Below are positions 1 through 10,990 of a stretch of DNA of 64,000 bases, piece by piece. Source of the stretch: Atherix ibis. Its lineage: Eukaryota; Arthropoda; Insecta; Diptera; Athericidae. The translations under genes were made by a program, and so were the position numbers. The notes under the pieces were generated by a model. That model was given only the letters and a program-made list of their open reading frames with translations. It did not search any database and was not told the origin of the DNA. Every line of letters begins with the position of its first letter. The stretch's first letter is position 1. The DNA is taken from positions 41,863,920-41,927,919 of the forward strand of contig OY282606.1 in NCBI GenBank assembly GCA_958298945.1, in the 5' to 3' direction.

Positions 1-2340
1 GTATGCTTGAATTATTCAAGTTTGCCGAGGGAGTGAGTCCGAATTCTTTCAAGTACATATATCGAAAGTCTGTATTTGTATTATGTGCATTACATGAAGT
101 GTACGAGCACATTTAAGTGGATTCCTTCTTCTTCATCGATTTGAATACAAAAGCGCATATAAATGTGCCCGATGCATTTGCCCTTTGAAATCAATTTATC
201 CAATTAGAATGAATGGAAATTTCTTCTTATATTTCCAGCTATGTATGTACATTATTTTGTTATTAAATAAAAATTTCAGTACGTGTACAATACAAGTATT
301 TATTTTACCATTATAATTACAAAAATTCATAGACATACTTTTAATGAGTACATTAACAATAGAAGAGTGTGATAGAAATTTCATATTACCCTGTATATAT
401 TTTATGTTGACGACATGTTATGTTGGTTTACTTTTTTTTATAAAAAAATTTTATGATCCAAAAGAAGAAATAACAAATTTTTTAAAATTTTAAGTTGTAT
501 TGGGACCAGACCAATGCGGATTTAATACGCTGCTGTAGGGTCTGAAGCAGATGTTATAACGTGGGTGCAATTTATAAGGGTTAAATGTCCTTGTTGATTA
601 CATATTTTTTTTCTCAAAAAACCCTTCAATATATAAAATTTATACGGTTCAGTTTTTTCTGTATTGTTTTTTTTTTCTAAATTAAAATAATTATATTTTT
701 TTGTAATAAAAATATGTCTAAATATCAAAAATATTATCGAAATAAAATAAAAATTTTATTTTCAAGTTGATTTATTGAATTTTAATTGTAAACAAATAAT
801 TTTTAAGAGAATTAATAACAAATCAGAATATTTTTTGAACTTAATTTCATATTAAAAGCTAGTATTAATTGTTTTTTTTTTTGCAAAAACAAAAACATAT
901 TATAGAATTTCTGATTATGTTGTTATCAACAAATTATAGCCAAAAAGGAAAATAATATAACCTTTCAAATTTAGATTAAATATTATTTTTTATTTGTATG
1001 AATAGCAACAAAAATAGAAGATCAAATATAAAAACATGTGCTTTTTAATAAAAACAAAATACATGAAGTGTGTCCGTGCTATTTCTAAAATATTTACAAC
1101 TCTCTAAAAATGTTAGTAAATCTTAGAAACTATACTGAAAAGTAATTGGTTTTTAGGAAAATATTTTTAAAAAACTAGCTTTTTTTAGAATAATTAAATC
1201 TTTTGCAAATTAGATGTAAATAAAATAACTTGTAACAGTCTATAAATTACGTTGAACGTTATCAATAGTAAAATGTGATTGATTAACAAAAATAACAATA
1301 AAATGAAGGCAAAGTCACCTAAAACGGTTTCTTTTTAAAAAATTCTCCAAGTACATTATCAGTTTTATGCTGACTGTAAATCTCGTAGTACATGTATTGA
1401 ATTTCTCTATGAACACATCGAACAAATACGTTGGGAATGCTTAAAATTATTAAAATAGCGAAAAGGTTGTGAACTTACGACATCTTGAATGCCACACCAG
1501 CAAATCGATTATGGCGTTCATACAGAACAGCAACAAATACAAATAATATTGCTAATCATAAAAGAATATACTCTCCACTGGGACTGTGCGCTAATCCAGC
1601 TGTTTTTCTCTGTTGTACAATATATAATATAATACAATAACGAAAAGTTTTTAGACCGTAGAATTTGATGGTGAAACGTTAACCTACGATTTCAGTATAC
1701 GATATGTGCTAATTTACGAGCAAGTCTACGATTGCGGTAAATTAGCGACTGTAAATCAAGTATGTATTCTAAGAGAATTATGGAAATTTTAAGAAAATAG
1801 GTTTTTTTCATTTCCAAATTCATTATCAGCATTTTATTTTATTATAAATTTTGAATTAGTAATAGTAATACTGCGCCACTTTGGTGACAAACGCCATTTA
1901 TTATTTTTGAGGTTATATTAATTGGTAGACAAAAAGGCGCGCAACTTATTTATAACTCTACCATTTTGTGTTAAAAAAAATTTCAACTTTGATACAAATA
2001 AAATATTTCAAAAGAAAATTGATAAAAATATTTTTCTTAATTTAAAAAAAAGTTTCCTTTAATCAATATTTATTATATAAAATATTAATTAGATATATTT
2101 TGATTTAAAAGCGACCTTTTATTTTTTGTTTGCGAAAAATTCCCGTTCCTTTGAATAACAAATCATAAAGTTAAATCATAACGATAATTTCAAATTTGAA
2201 TAGAATATTTTTATTAAAGTTTTTCATGACAATTCTGTATAATAATTTTATAATAATATCATTTCAAAATTGCTTAAAATCATATAAAAAGGTCTTCTTA
2301 CCCAAACATAAACTTTAAAAATAATTTTAATAATAATAAA
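1..2340. other. AT-rich intergenic stretch, no gene seen
   Basis: This stretch holds many homopolymer A and T runs and only short open frames that resemble no protein family I know. I see no RNA gene, terminal repeat or splice-linked exon. It is probably intergenic DNA, or intronic DNA if sev begins even further upstream. Confidence 0.6.
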
Positions 2341-2617
2341 CAAAAAAAATTTGATTTTTACTTATTATGTGCTATAGGGTCACTTTCACACCTCATAGAT
2401 ATTTTTTGTGAACCCTTAAAAATAATCAATTCCAGACTACACAATTTCAATATAAAATCTTGTAGTGACCTTTTGTTAAGACAATATATTATCCGGATTT
2501 AAATATTTGAGTTAAGACCAAACAAAGTTGATTATCATAGGGCCATAGCGCTTAGAATTGACAGTATTGGTCTCTCGTTTTGCATTTTCAAAAAAATACT
2601 AACCAATGATACCGTCA
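2341..2617 (-). mobile_element. Decayed DDE transposon, copy 1, part left of the mariner insertion
   Basis: This segment resembles the degenerate repeat seen again near 21.2, 24.2, 35.1, 37.8 and 49.9 kb. Shared landmarks include a 'gttatcata..gccata' block and a 'gat(g)acacc(g/t)tcag' block, which here reads gataccgtca just before the mariner terminal repeat. Read on the minus strand, the better-preserved copy at 24.2 kb gives transposase-like pieces (SDETHF, GGYT, IWGS) typical of IS630/Tc1/mariner-type DDE transposases. The reading frame here is destroyed by stops. The matching right part continues after the mariner at 3850. Confidence 0.45.
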
Positions 2618-2619
2618 TA

Positions 2620-2644
2620 CGAGGGTCGTTCAATAAGTCCTTAG
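2620..2644 (+). repeat. Mariner terminal inverted repeat, left
   Basis: The 25 bp at this end are the exact reverse complement of 3823-3847. The flanking TA at 2618-2619 matches the TA after the right end. Confidence 0.95.
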
Positions 2645-2667
2645 AAAAAGATGGAAAAAACTGTTTT

Positions 2668-3716
2668 TTAAAAAAAAAAAAATTTATTTTTTAACATAAT
2701 CTCCTTTTCCAACCATTTTTCCAAAAATTTTATCCCGTCCAAAAAATAGGATTTCGGAAGTTCTGCAAAATACTCATCCGTTTGAGCAATGACGTTCTTG
2801 TTGGAAGTGAACCGTCGTCCGCCAAGCCATTTCTTCAGATTGGGGAAAAGAAAATAGTCACTCGGGGCCAAATCTGGTGAATAAGCGGGATGCTGCAACA
2901 ATTCAATTCTCAATTCCACAATTTTGGCCATGGAAACAGCGCAGGTGTGCACACGCGCATTGTCCTGATGCAAGAGGATTTTTTTCTTCTTCAAATGGGG
3001 GCGTTTCTCTTTGATTTCCTCGCTCAAACGTTGCAATAACGACGCATAATACGCTCCTGTTATTGTTTTTCCTTTTTCCAAGTAGTCGATAAAAATGATG
3101 CCCTGCGAATCCCAAAAGACCGTGGCCATCACCTTGCCGGCCGATGCAACAGTTTTTGCCTTCTTCGGAGCCCGTTCACCCTTGAAAATCCACTTGATGA
3201 CTGTCTCTTCGTTTCTGGAGTGTAGTAGTGTATCCAGGTTTCGTCCACAGTGACATATCGACGAAGGAATTCGGCAGGATTGCGATGAAAGAGTGCCAAC
3301 ATAGCCTCAGAGTCCACTACACGATTGCGCTTATTCTCCTCTGAGAGCAAACGCGGTACCCATCTTGCCGAAATTTTTTTCACAGACAATTTTTCATGCA
3401 AAATTGAAGCGACTTTACCTTGTGATATGCCCGTGGCCTCAACTAATTCGCGCACTTCAATTCGCCGATCGTTCAAAATCAGATCGTGGATTTTGTCGAT
3501 GATTTCAGGAGTAGACACCTCAACTGGGCGTCCTGAACGATGTTCATCTTTTGTGGGTGAACGGCCACGTTTAAATTCATTCACCCAATTGTAAACCGTC
3601 GCAAACACAGGTGCAGATGTGCCATAAACTGCATCCAACTCGGCTTTGATTTCTTTCGGGCTTAAGCCTTTCAAATGGAGATGTTTGATGACAGCCCTAA
3701 ACTCGCTTTTTTCCAT
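2668..3716 (-). pseudogene. Mariner transposase (DD34D), frameshifted
   Basis: The transposase would bind the element's terminal repeats and cut and join DNA at TA sites. Translation starts at the ATG at 3716-3714 (MEKSEF), with an N-terminal helix-turn-helix region and a GRPVEVSTPEIIDKI linker typical of mariner. The first frame carries VDETWIHYYTPETK with the first catalytic Asp. The second frame carries HQDNARVH (second Asp) and YSPDLAPSDYFLF (third Asp), with exactly 34 residues between the last two. The frames break near 3194-3200, just after ETKRQS, where one base appears to be missing. Total coding length is about 345 residues, normal for mariner. All three catalytic aspartates are present, but the break should make this copy non-functional. 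Confidence 0.92.
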
Positions 3717-3822
3717 TGTTATGCACAAATAAATGTCGTTAACTTTAATCGACGATAGAAATTGACCTACGCTATGGATCGAGCTGAAATTTTGACAGCT
3801 TTCCTGTCGATAATGCTACTTA

Positions 3823-3847
3823 CTAAGGACTTATTGAACGACCCTCG
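3823..3847 (-). repeat. Mariner terminal inverted repeat, right
   Basis: Perfect 25-bp reverse complement of the left end at 2620-2644, followed by TA at 3848-3849. Confidence 0.95.
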
Positions 3848-3849
3848 TA

Positions 3850-4060
3850 CCAAAAAGCTCCCCAGACAGACTTTTTGTATATATAATAGATTTTTCGTAG
3901 TTATCTGTAGGTTAAAAAAAAATAGCAATTTTGCTTATTGACGTATCCACTGAGTGAAAAATGAATCAGCATACAAAGCCGGTTGTTTAAGCACACAATT
4001 GGCGTATCTTTTACGCTTTTCATAGTCAGTAATACAATTCTTAATTTTAAATGGCAAATT
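3850..4060 (-). mobile_element. Decayed DDE transposon, copy 1, part right of the mariner insertion
   Basis: This continues the older element interrupted by the mariner. On the minus strand the stretch around 3960-4040 translates to pieces such as YEKRKRYANCVLKQ, followed by a decayed SDEAHF-like region. They resemble the segment just before the first catalytic Asp of Tc1/mariner-type transposases. The related landmark 'caat(t/c)ggcgtatctt' recurs at about 50520. Stops interrupt every frame, so this is a fossil. Confidence 0.45.
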
Positions 4061-5985
4061 TTATACTAAGATTATTTGTTATATTAAATTGTATTTATTA
4101 CTAATAAATGTCAAATGATAGCACTGTACTGTCCAAACTACAAAATTAATAATCTAGTATGACACCTATTTAATTATCAACAAAATTTTTTACAAACTTT
4201 TTTCATTAAATATAAGATAGTTGCTTATATTATTTTTATTTCTAAAATATTTTTCTAAAAACTTACCTTAACATAATTATTAACAAGAAAATATTTATCA
4301 ACGAAATAAATAAGAATATTTTTAATATAATAGATCAAATAACATTTTTATATTAATATTTTTATTGATATTAACTACCAGGTAATAATGAATAAAAAGT
4401 ACCGAAAAGCAATTTCAATTTAAACAGATTCAAGAAATAATTTAAATTCATATAAAAATAATGAATAAATAGTTTATTTTCAATTGAATTGCGTAATTAT
4501 TCATTAAATATTATGATGTGATATCGAGAATATGTCTGTATAAAGTTTTTTATTAGGCTTCGAATTCCATCGAGTTGTCAGAAAAGAAATTGTTCCATTT
4601 TCAATTAAATTACTAGTTGGAATTTGCAACAAAAAAAATTCCTAGTTTATATTTCAAGCATAGTTTTTTTTTGAGCGGCATAATTTTCCCACTCATCTTG
4701 ATACGTAAAAATTTTGGGCCATATATATATTTTGCTATACATTTTTTACAATGAAAAAAGCTTAGTTTGTTAGCTCAACCGAAAGGGGCAAATAATAAAA
4801 GTACATATTAGAATAGTTTTATAGAAACATTTACTTCCTCCATACATTTTTTTTTAATCAATAGTTAATAATTTTTCGGCAGAAAGAATTAGTGCTCATT
4901 GATCTATTATTTCACTAGCCAACTAAGTACATTTTCACGACAATATTATATACATTATACGGTGTACTTGTGTAGAATAAAAATTTTATATTACAGAATA
5001 ATATTCGTGTCAAAGTTTTTGTGCAAAAGTTTTAATTGTTTAATGGTTTCGTGCCACATCATCTCATTTATCGTCCGCGGACACTTTTAATGCGGAAATA
5101 GCACAATTTGAAGATTTGAACGGGATGGATGGATGGATATATTTGTATCTATGTATATTAGATATGAATTGATACACAGATGAACAAGTAGATAGACGAC
5201 GGACGTTCAAAACATTTTCACTTCAAAATAATTCGCAATAACTACAAATAACAACAACTAAAACAGCAAACATCCATCCAAGTTCACAATGAGTATGAAA
5301 TTGCCGAACTAATGTACAATGATCAAAGTACTCGTATGAATTCAAATAAATGCGCATATGAGTCGCCCATTTGTGTAATATACTTTCAAGTGCGAATGAA
5401 TAGTCCACTAAATGTTACCGTGCCACTGCAACAAAATCAGCAGAATCCGAAACGGAATCAATAGTAGGAACGTTCACAATAAGCATAACTACAAGCTGGA
5501 ATAAATTTAAATTCTCCCTTAAAATTATATAAAATGTACGAGTTACTTAAAAATATTTAAATATTGTATATATTTAAACTATCACATTTATTACTGAATT
5601 TAATATCAAATATACTAAATATAAACTACTTAGTATCAATAAGTTTAATAATAAATTATTACCTAAGTAAAGAAAAATTAAAATTAAGAAAAACACTAAA
5701 TTACGAGTAGGTGCTGATAACTATATTAAAATGAAGGAAAATTTTAAGTTTTTAATAAGATAAATTTGAGGAAAAAAAATATTCCCCTAATGTATGAATT
5801 TATAATTTATTAAATCGGCAATCATAAAATTAGGGAAAAATTATTTTAATTTTTATTTTAGTTGTAGCTTTTAAATATTATCCATGAAAAAGGTGATTTT
5901 TCCATAGAAAAATTTGATTTTTGAAAAAGGGTAATGGGTTTTTTCTGGGTTATATGCAATCGATCATTAGTTGGATAGATCAATT
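4061..5985. other. AT-rich stretch, no gene seen
   Basis: Only short chance open frames are present. I see no recognisable protein, transposon end or RNA gene. Confidence 0.55.
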
Positions 5986-5989
5986 ATAC

Positions 5990-6230
5990 TCGTAGGTGAT
6001 TATGTTTTGTACAATCATGGATGATTTTAAAAAGGACTTGGAAAGGGTATTTTATGGGATTTTAATGCTCGTCAATACTTGTAGAGAAATTTGGGGTCGA
6101 GTGATATTACGGAAGAAGATGAGCGATAGTGAGTTAAAAGTCACAGGGTGGAAAAATGGGACGAGGGTTTTATCTGAAAAGGAAATGTTGCCTGAGAGCA
6201 GAATGTACTATCTGAATTCTAAGTAGTTTC
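5990..6230 (+). pseudogene. Possible decayed LINE endonuclease fragment
   Basis: One frame contains WDFNAR followed by a stop, and a later EE-DER segment. The pattern recalls the GDFNAR motif of the apurinic endonuclease domain in LINE-type (non-LTR) retrotransposons, with the usual 'GRxFIxF' region reduced to DEGFI. The frame is broken by stops and at least one shift. It lies about 700 bp upstream of an RNase H remnant on the same strand, so the two may come from one element. Recognition is weak. Confidence 0.3.
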
Positions 6231-6360
6231 CTTGCCCAAAATTTAGGTAAAGTTGTCGTTTAGATTGGTTAGGTAATGGTTAGCCATAAATCTTTCAAAA
6301 AAAATTATGTTGTTTGTTTGTTTGTTATCATTTCAAATGCATATTCCAATAGCTACGACA

Positions 6361-7522
6361 TTAAAGGCCATTTGGCGACTAAAGATATAGGGATAAAGAA
6401 ATGAAATTAGAAATGGAGCCAGTGGAGCATACCGGAATTCCCCGGTGGACTCTATCCATATTGAAACTGTTCGAAAACCCGTCTCACAGTACCCTTACAC
6501 ATCCTGTATTTACCTCATACTGCCTGTTCTAAAAGAAATTCATCCTCCACCGCCTTTTCTAAAAGAAATTCATCCTCCATTTCCCTTTTGATTCCGGAAT
6601 TACGAGTAAAAAGATATCCATCGACTCTTTCTTTCGATTTTCTAGCCTTTCTCCCGAAATCGTTGAGGGTGTCTACTTCATGCAGCAGTTATAGGTAAGG
6701 CAAACACCGATCCATCGATGTTAGCTACAGGAAGTTGTTTCTATAACTGCTGGATGAATTGGGTGATTCCACACTTTTGCGTACAGAGCCCGCTGTCGAT
6801 GGCCACACAACATTCTTTGCTGCCATCCAGCTTGTTAGGGGGTGAATATATTCATATCAAGTGTGGAATCCTACCTAAAGAAGATTCCCTACCCATGGCG
6901 AACTGTGGGCAATTAGGACGGCAGTTGAGACTGCAATTAATCTCTCCAAACACCGTGGCGTAAATATTTTTACCGACAGTCTCGCATTGGAAGCTATTCG
7001 TGGTTTGTCGTAATCTATTGTATTAAACAATAGAATCGTTGCGTTGAGTTGGGTTCCAGGTCACACGGGTATCCTTGGAAATGAATGAGCTGATCAGCCA
7101 TCTTCAGCCATACGTAGACAAATACACTGATCTAAGAGTGGAAACTTTCTACCTTCACATTGGCCTAGTAACGAAAACCAGTCTACTCAACAATCAATCC
7201 AAAATTCTGGCTAAGGAAACTTCTCACTATTCGGATTGGGAATATCCCACTTACGCTTGATTTCCCCTTCGATAACCGACCTTATCCTTTATGCCATTCC
7301 TGTGGCGTTCAACTCACCTGACATGAATGCCACAAAATCCAGAACAATATTTGATTTTTCCCTCCAAATAACATTCGACCAGTTTCATTAAGGAAGCTGG
7401 TAATGTCAACATGATGTCGCAAAATGGCCTCATGATCGAGGCGCTACAGAATGGTCACTGGCTCTTGTGCCAGATACCTTTAAAAAAGGCCTGCTAGTGA
7501 CCTGCGTGGCGTATGTTGCATG
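6361..7522 (+). mobile_element. Non-LTR retrotransposon remnant with RNase H domain
   Basis: This block is richer in GC than its flanks and translates, across several frames, to pieces of a LINE ORF2. TDSLALEAI (about 6975-7005) followed by LSWVPGHTGILGNE (about 7045-7085) is the C-terminal part of a retroelement RNase H domain, which normally removes the RNA template during reverse transcription. PLCHSCGVQLT (7286-7318) is a cysteine-containing tail motif. The last part, with cattaaggaagctggtaatg and the 'ctggctcttg' motif, resembles the LINE tails at 18.4, 46.1 and 63.6 kb. Stops and frameshifts occur throughout. The element is dead. Confidence 0.7.
6527..6579 (+). repeat. Direct repeat of 23 bp, two copies
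   Basis: The sequence ttctaaaagaaattcatcct plus three further bases occurs at 6527-6549 and again at 6557-6579, giving a 30-bp period. It is a small tandem duplication inside retrotransposon-derived DNA. Confidence 0.85.
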
Positions 7523-7589
7523 TATTTGGTGTAATGTGACGTGGTTTCAGTATGCTAGAGACTGAAACCACGTCACATTACACCAAATA
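7523..7589. repeat. Perfect 29-bp inverted repeat with 9-nt loop
   Basis: Positions 7523-7551 are the exact reverse complement of 7561-7589, separated by atgctagag. It is the longest short-loop palindrome I noticed in the window. It lies exactly where LINE-like sequence ends and an unidentified GC-richer block begins, which fits a fold-back junction. Confidence 0.95.
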
Positions 7590-8260
7590 TGCGTGTTTGA
7601 ATGTTTGCAGGACGGTCTCCACTAATGAAATTCAGGTCTTGATGGGAGAAATTCCATAAGTTGATTTTGTATCCCTCTAGTGGATACGTCGGGGCATTGT
7701 GTTGAAGTAGGGGTGTTCTATTCTGAATTAGAAAATCCAGGATTTGAGAATGCGCCAACAGCAACCGGCGAAATGATAGTCTGAATGGAAGATGGATTTA
7801 CAAGTTCTTCTCGAGCATCAGGTGGTTTCACCAAACAGGTTTGAATGGGGCTTGTGGTTAGGGTATTTGATAACTGGATACGGTACGCATAGCATTGTTT
7901 TGGAGAAGGCGACTAAAGTCGAATGGCTGATTATTATATGCGTCGTACATAAGGTCGCCACCACCGATTAAAAGACTATTGTTGATTCAGGTTGTACCTT
8001 CGGGTTTTGGCATACCCGTATACCTGGTGAGGCGCCTTAGGATGAAACGTGGTCGCTCTCTCCGGACTACGGGTTGGAAATACCGACCCTTATGTCGGGC
8101 GCTGTCGCTGCTTATGACGGCAAAGTATTAGAAAAGTTTTGGTGTTGCGTTGATTCAGCGCATCTCAATCCATACGCTCGTACATGGCACGTAGTATTAT
8201 GTCAAATGATAGGTTTGTTATATAAACAACCGTATAATATTATTATTAGATTGCAATAGC
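7590..8260. other. GC-richer block of unknown origin, probably mobile-element derived
   Basis: Base composition is like the adjacent LINE block and unlike the AT-rich surroundings. Open frames are short (63 aa minus at 7573-7764; 61 aa plus at 8074-8259) and match nothing I recognise. A segment near 7985-8060 (gttgtaccttcgggttttgg onward) has the look of retroelement leader or 5' DNA, but I cannot name a family. Confidence 0.35.
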
Positions 8261-10480
8261 CATTATATGTACCATCCATGCAAATATAGTGACTTTTATA
8301 AACTATATTGTGAAAAATTCTACTCAAATTATTATCATAATTATCTAATTCTAATTTTAAGTAAAAATTATAAAAATAGAAGAGTCAAAAATAACATATA
8401 ATTTGTCTAATTAATTTTAATATGTTACTTATAATAATAGTTAATTTCAAGGTATGATGAACAATAGCAGCAACAAATATTATATTTTAAAAATTAGTAA
8501 ATAGAATATTTCTTATTCTTGCTGTTATTAATTAACAAATAATTTTATACTATCTTATTGAGCATATTTTTTTATTTGGATCTGCGTATTTTGTTAATCT
8601 TCCATAAAAGTTTGGATATCACGATAGTATATCCTGCCTCTGTTTAAAGGACGGCTTATAGAAAAATTATTCACAATGACCACTCTAAATATTTTAGGAA
8701 TTTAATAAAACTTAAAGAATTTTTTGCAATGAATGGTAAAAAAATATGTAAACAGCCCCAAAAAATATATTTTTGATAGTTCAATGGATGATCAAGTTTT
8801 TTATATTCCTTAAATATGAGTATACAACGTTGCCATTATGAGGAGTTTTCATATAGACCTATAATAATTTTCCTATAATAACGAGGATACTTTAGTAAAA
8901 AAAATCACATTTTGCATATAAAAAGTAAAAATATATTCTTTACAACAAAAAAAGGTATATTAAAAAAATAATGTTTTCTACATTATAAAAATATTCCATT
9001 AAAAAATTATAAAATAATTTCTTATAATCAATTGAAAATATTCCTTTAGAAAATAAACCTCATTTTGTTCACTACATAAATAAAAATATTCATAAATCTT
9101 GAATTTCTTAAACTCAATAAAATTGTTTAAATAATAACGTATATGTACTGCCATTATTTTCTCACATATTTTGTAATATCCCAATCAAAATTTGTTTTTA
9201 TTAAGATAAAACTTTTTAAAGCCCATAGCTTGATAATCTTAAATAAAAACATTATTCAGATATAAGTATAATAGGATTAAGTACTCAATTTTTTTACATT
9301 AAAATGACGCAATATTAAGATAGTATTTAAAGTGATCATAAATAAAATGAAGAAAAATTATGATGAAGGGAAATTTTTTCTAAGATATACGAGAATTTTC
9401 CTTTGAGCAATTGAAATCAAAAATTTCAAATACAAAACAAAAATATTTTTTTTATTAAATTGTTAACTTACTTATATTTAAAAAAAAAGAAAATTTCTTC
9501 AATATTCGACATTTGAAATGATCTAAGAGAATGAATATCTGCCCACACTAATAAAAAAAACATCCGAAATTTAATCTTTAACTAAAAACGTACTTACACT
9601 CGCTTATAACAGTTGTCGAAAATTGTTCATACTATTCATCATTGGGGCAATATGTAGTCGTAGATTTATTAAAATTACAGTCTTTTAATTTTTGGTTTTA
9701 ACGAATTTCCTGGCACAAATCATGTACTTATATGATATGTAAATGGTGGAGCTTTAATTTAGAAAAATAGTCCGAGTCAATTTTCAAAGTAGAACTAAAA
9801 CAATGATTTTCCGTATTCGAATATTTATTTTTATATAGATTTTTTCAATAAATACGAATAGTTTTTCAATTTATCTTATCATAAACAAAAGTGAAATAAC
9901 ATATTGTATTTTTTTTAATAAGGAAAATTATACTTTTTTTAATTTGCTTGAATATAATGTGAAAATAAACTTCCATAATAAATTGATAACATTCAAATAT
10001 AAGTACAAGTAAACAGAGCAAAAAACTATTGAGTAATTTCAGTATGAAAATAAATTGTACTCGTAGAATAAATAGTATTTTTGAATCAGTACAACCAACT
10101 GACTGAATAGTATTATTGATGATTGCTTGAATAAATTAAGTGAAAATTCTGTTGCAAAGTTATTGTCAATCCAATCATCGATCGAATGATAATATTAAAT
10201 TGAAGGAATATTTTCGAATCAATTAATTTTTATGTATGGCATAAAAATTATTTAATCAAATTGTTCGATGATATATGCAAATCTATAATGTCAATTATTT
10301 TAGATAGTATAAAATTGTTTGACAACATTTCTCTATTTTAGAAACACATTTTAATGACAGTTTATAAATTTCTCGCCATGCAAAATCGTTAAAAAAATTA
10401 GGAGAAAAAGATTTACGAGTTATTGCATAAAAATAATAAGACTGACCAATGAAAAGCCGCTTAAGATAAACTACCCTTCA
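8261..10480. other. AT-rich stretch, no gene seen
   Basis: Long A/T runs and short spurious frames only. I found no terminal repeats, RNA gene or coding signal. Confidence 0.55.
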
Positions 10481-10990
10481 AAGAAGTTTCCTTGGGCTGC
10501 TATACGTTGGCGGAGTCATTGTTCCTACAATTCGTAGTAATGCTGGAATGCTTCAACTTCTCGATGGGCACTCCTCTGGATGTTATCAATAGTACCAAGA
10601 TCATTCCATTCAAGACACAAGAACTAAGGACAGGTGAAAAGAGGGCTCTAGAATCAAAAAAATCCCTTTTTAGACCATCCAAGTGTCTACAATGCCGATC
10701 TGACACGAAGAATTGTTTTTCTTTACATTTTCATTATTTTTCGTAGTAGATGGCCCTCCTGATTTAGATTCTTCTTTTTCTATCTTTCGGCACTCCAAAA
10801 ATACTTTATATCACCGAAAAACATAAGCAATGTTCATCAAGGATTCACAAAGTTTAATACAAAATTTTGATGGCATGTCGTTGTCACAAATTTTGCTGTT
10901 CAAAAACATAACCTGACGAAGGTTGACACTTGCACAACATGTCTAGGTGAGACTAACCTATATAAAGCGGAAGTCTAGAATTCTTCCAAA
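10481..10990. other. GC-richer island, unidentified
   Basis: An 84-aa plus-strand frame (10492-10746) and a 68-aa minus-strand frame (10500-10706) overlap here. Neither shows a motif I know. Composition is richer in G and C than the flanks, as in the LINE-derived blocks of this window, so a very old retroelement is the most likely origin. Confidence 0.3.

Larger units (their letters stand above)
2620..3847 (-). mobile_element. Nearly complete mariner transposon
   Basis: This is a 1228-bp mariner-family DNA transposon. Its ends are perfect 25-bp terminal inverted repeats at 2620-2644 and 3823-3847, starting CGAGGGTCGTTCAATAAGTC. TA dinucleotides at 2618-2619 and 3848-3849 are the expected target-site duplication. 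The interior codes on the minus strand for a mariner transposase broken by one frameshift. The element sits inside an older transposon copy, so it is a later insertion. Perfect terminal repeats suggest fairly recent arrival. A second, 5'-truncated copy of the same family lies at 39324-39789. Confidence 0.95.
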
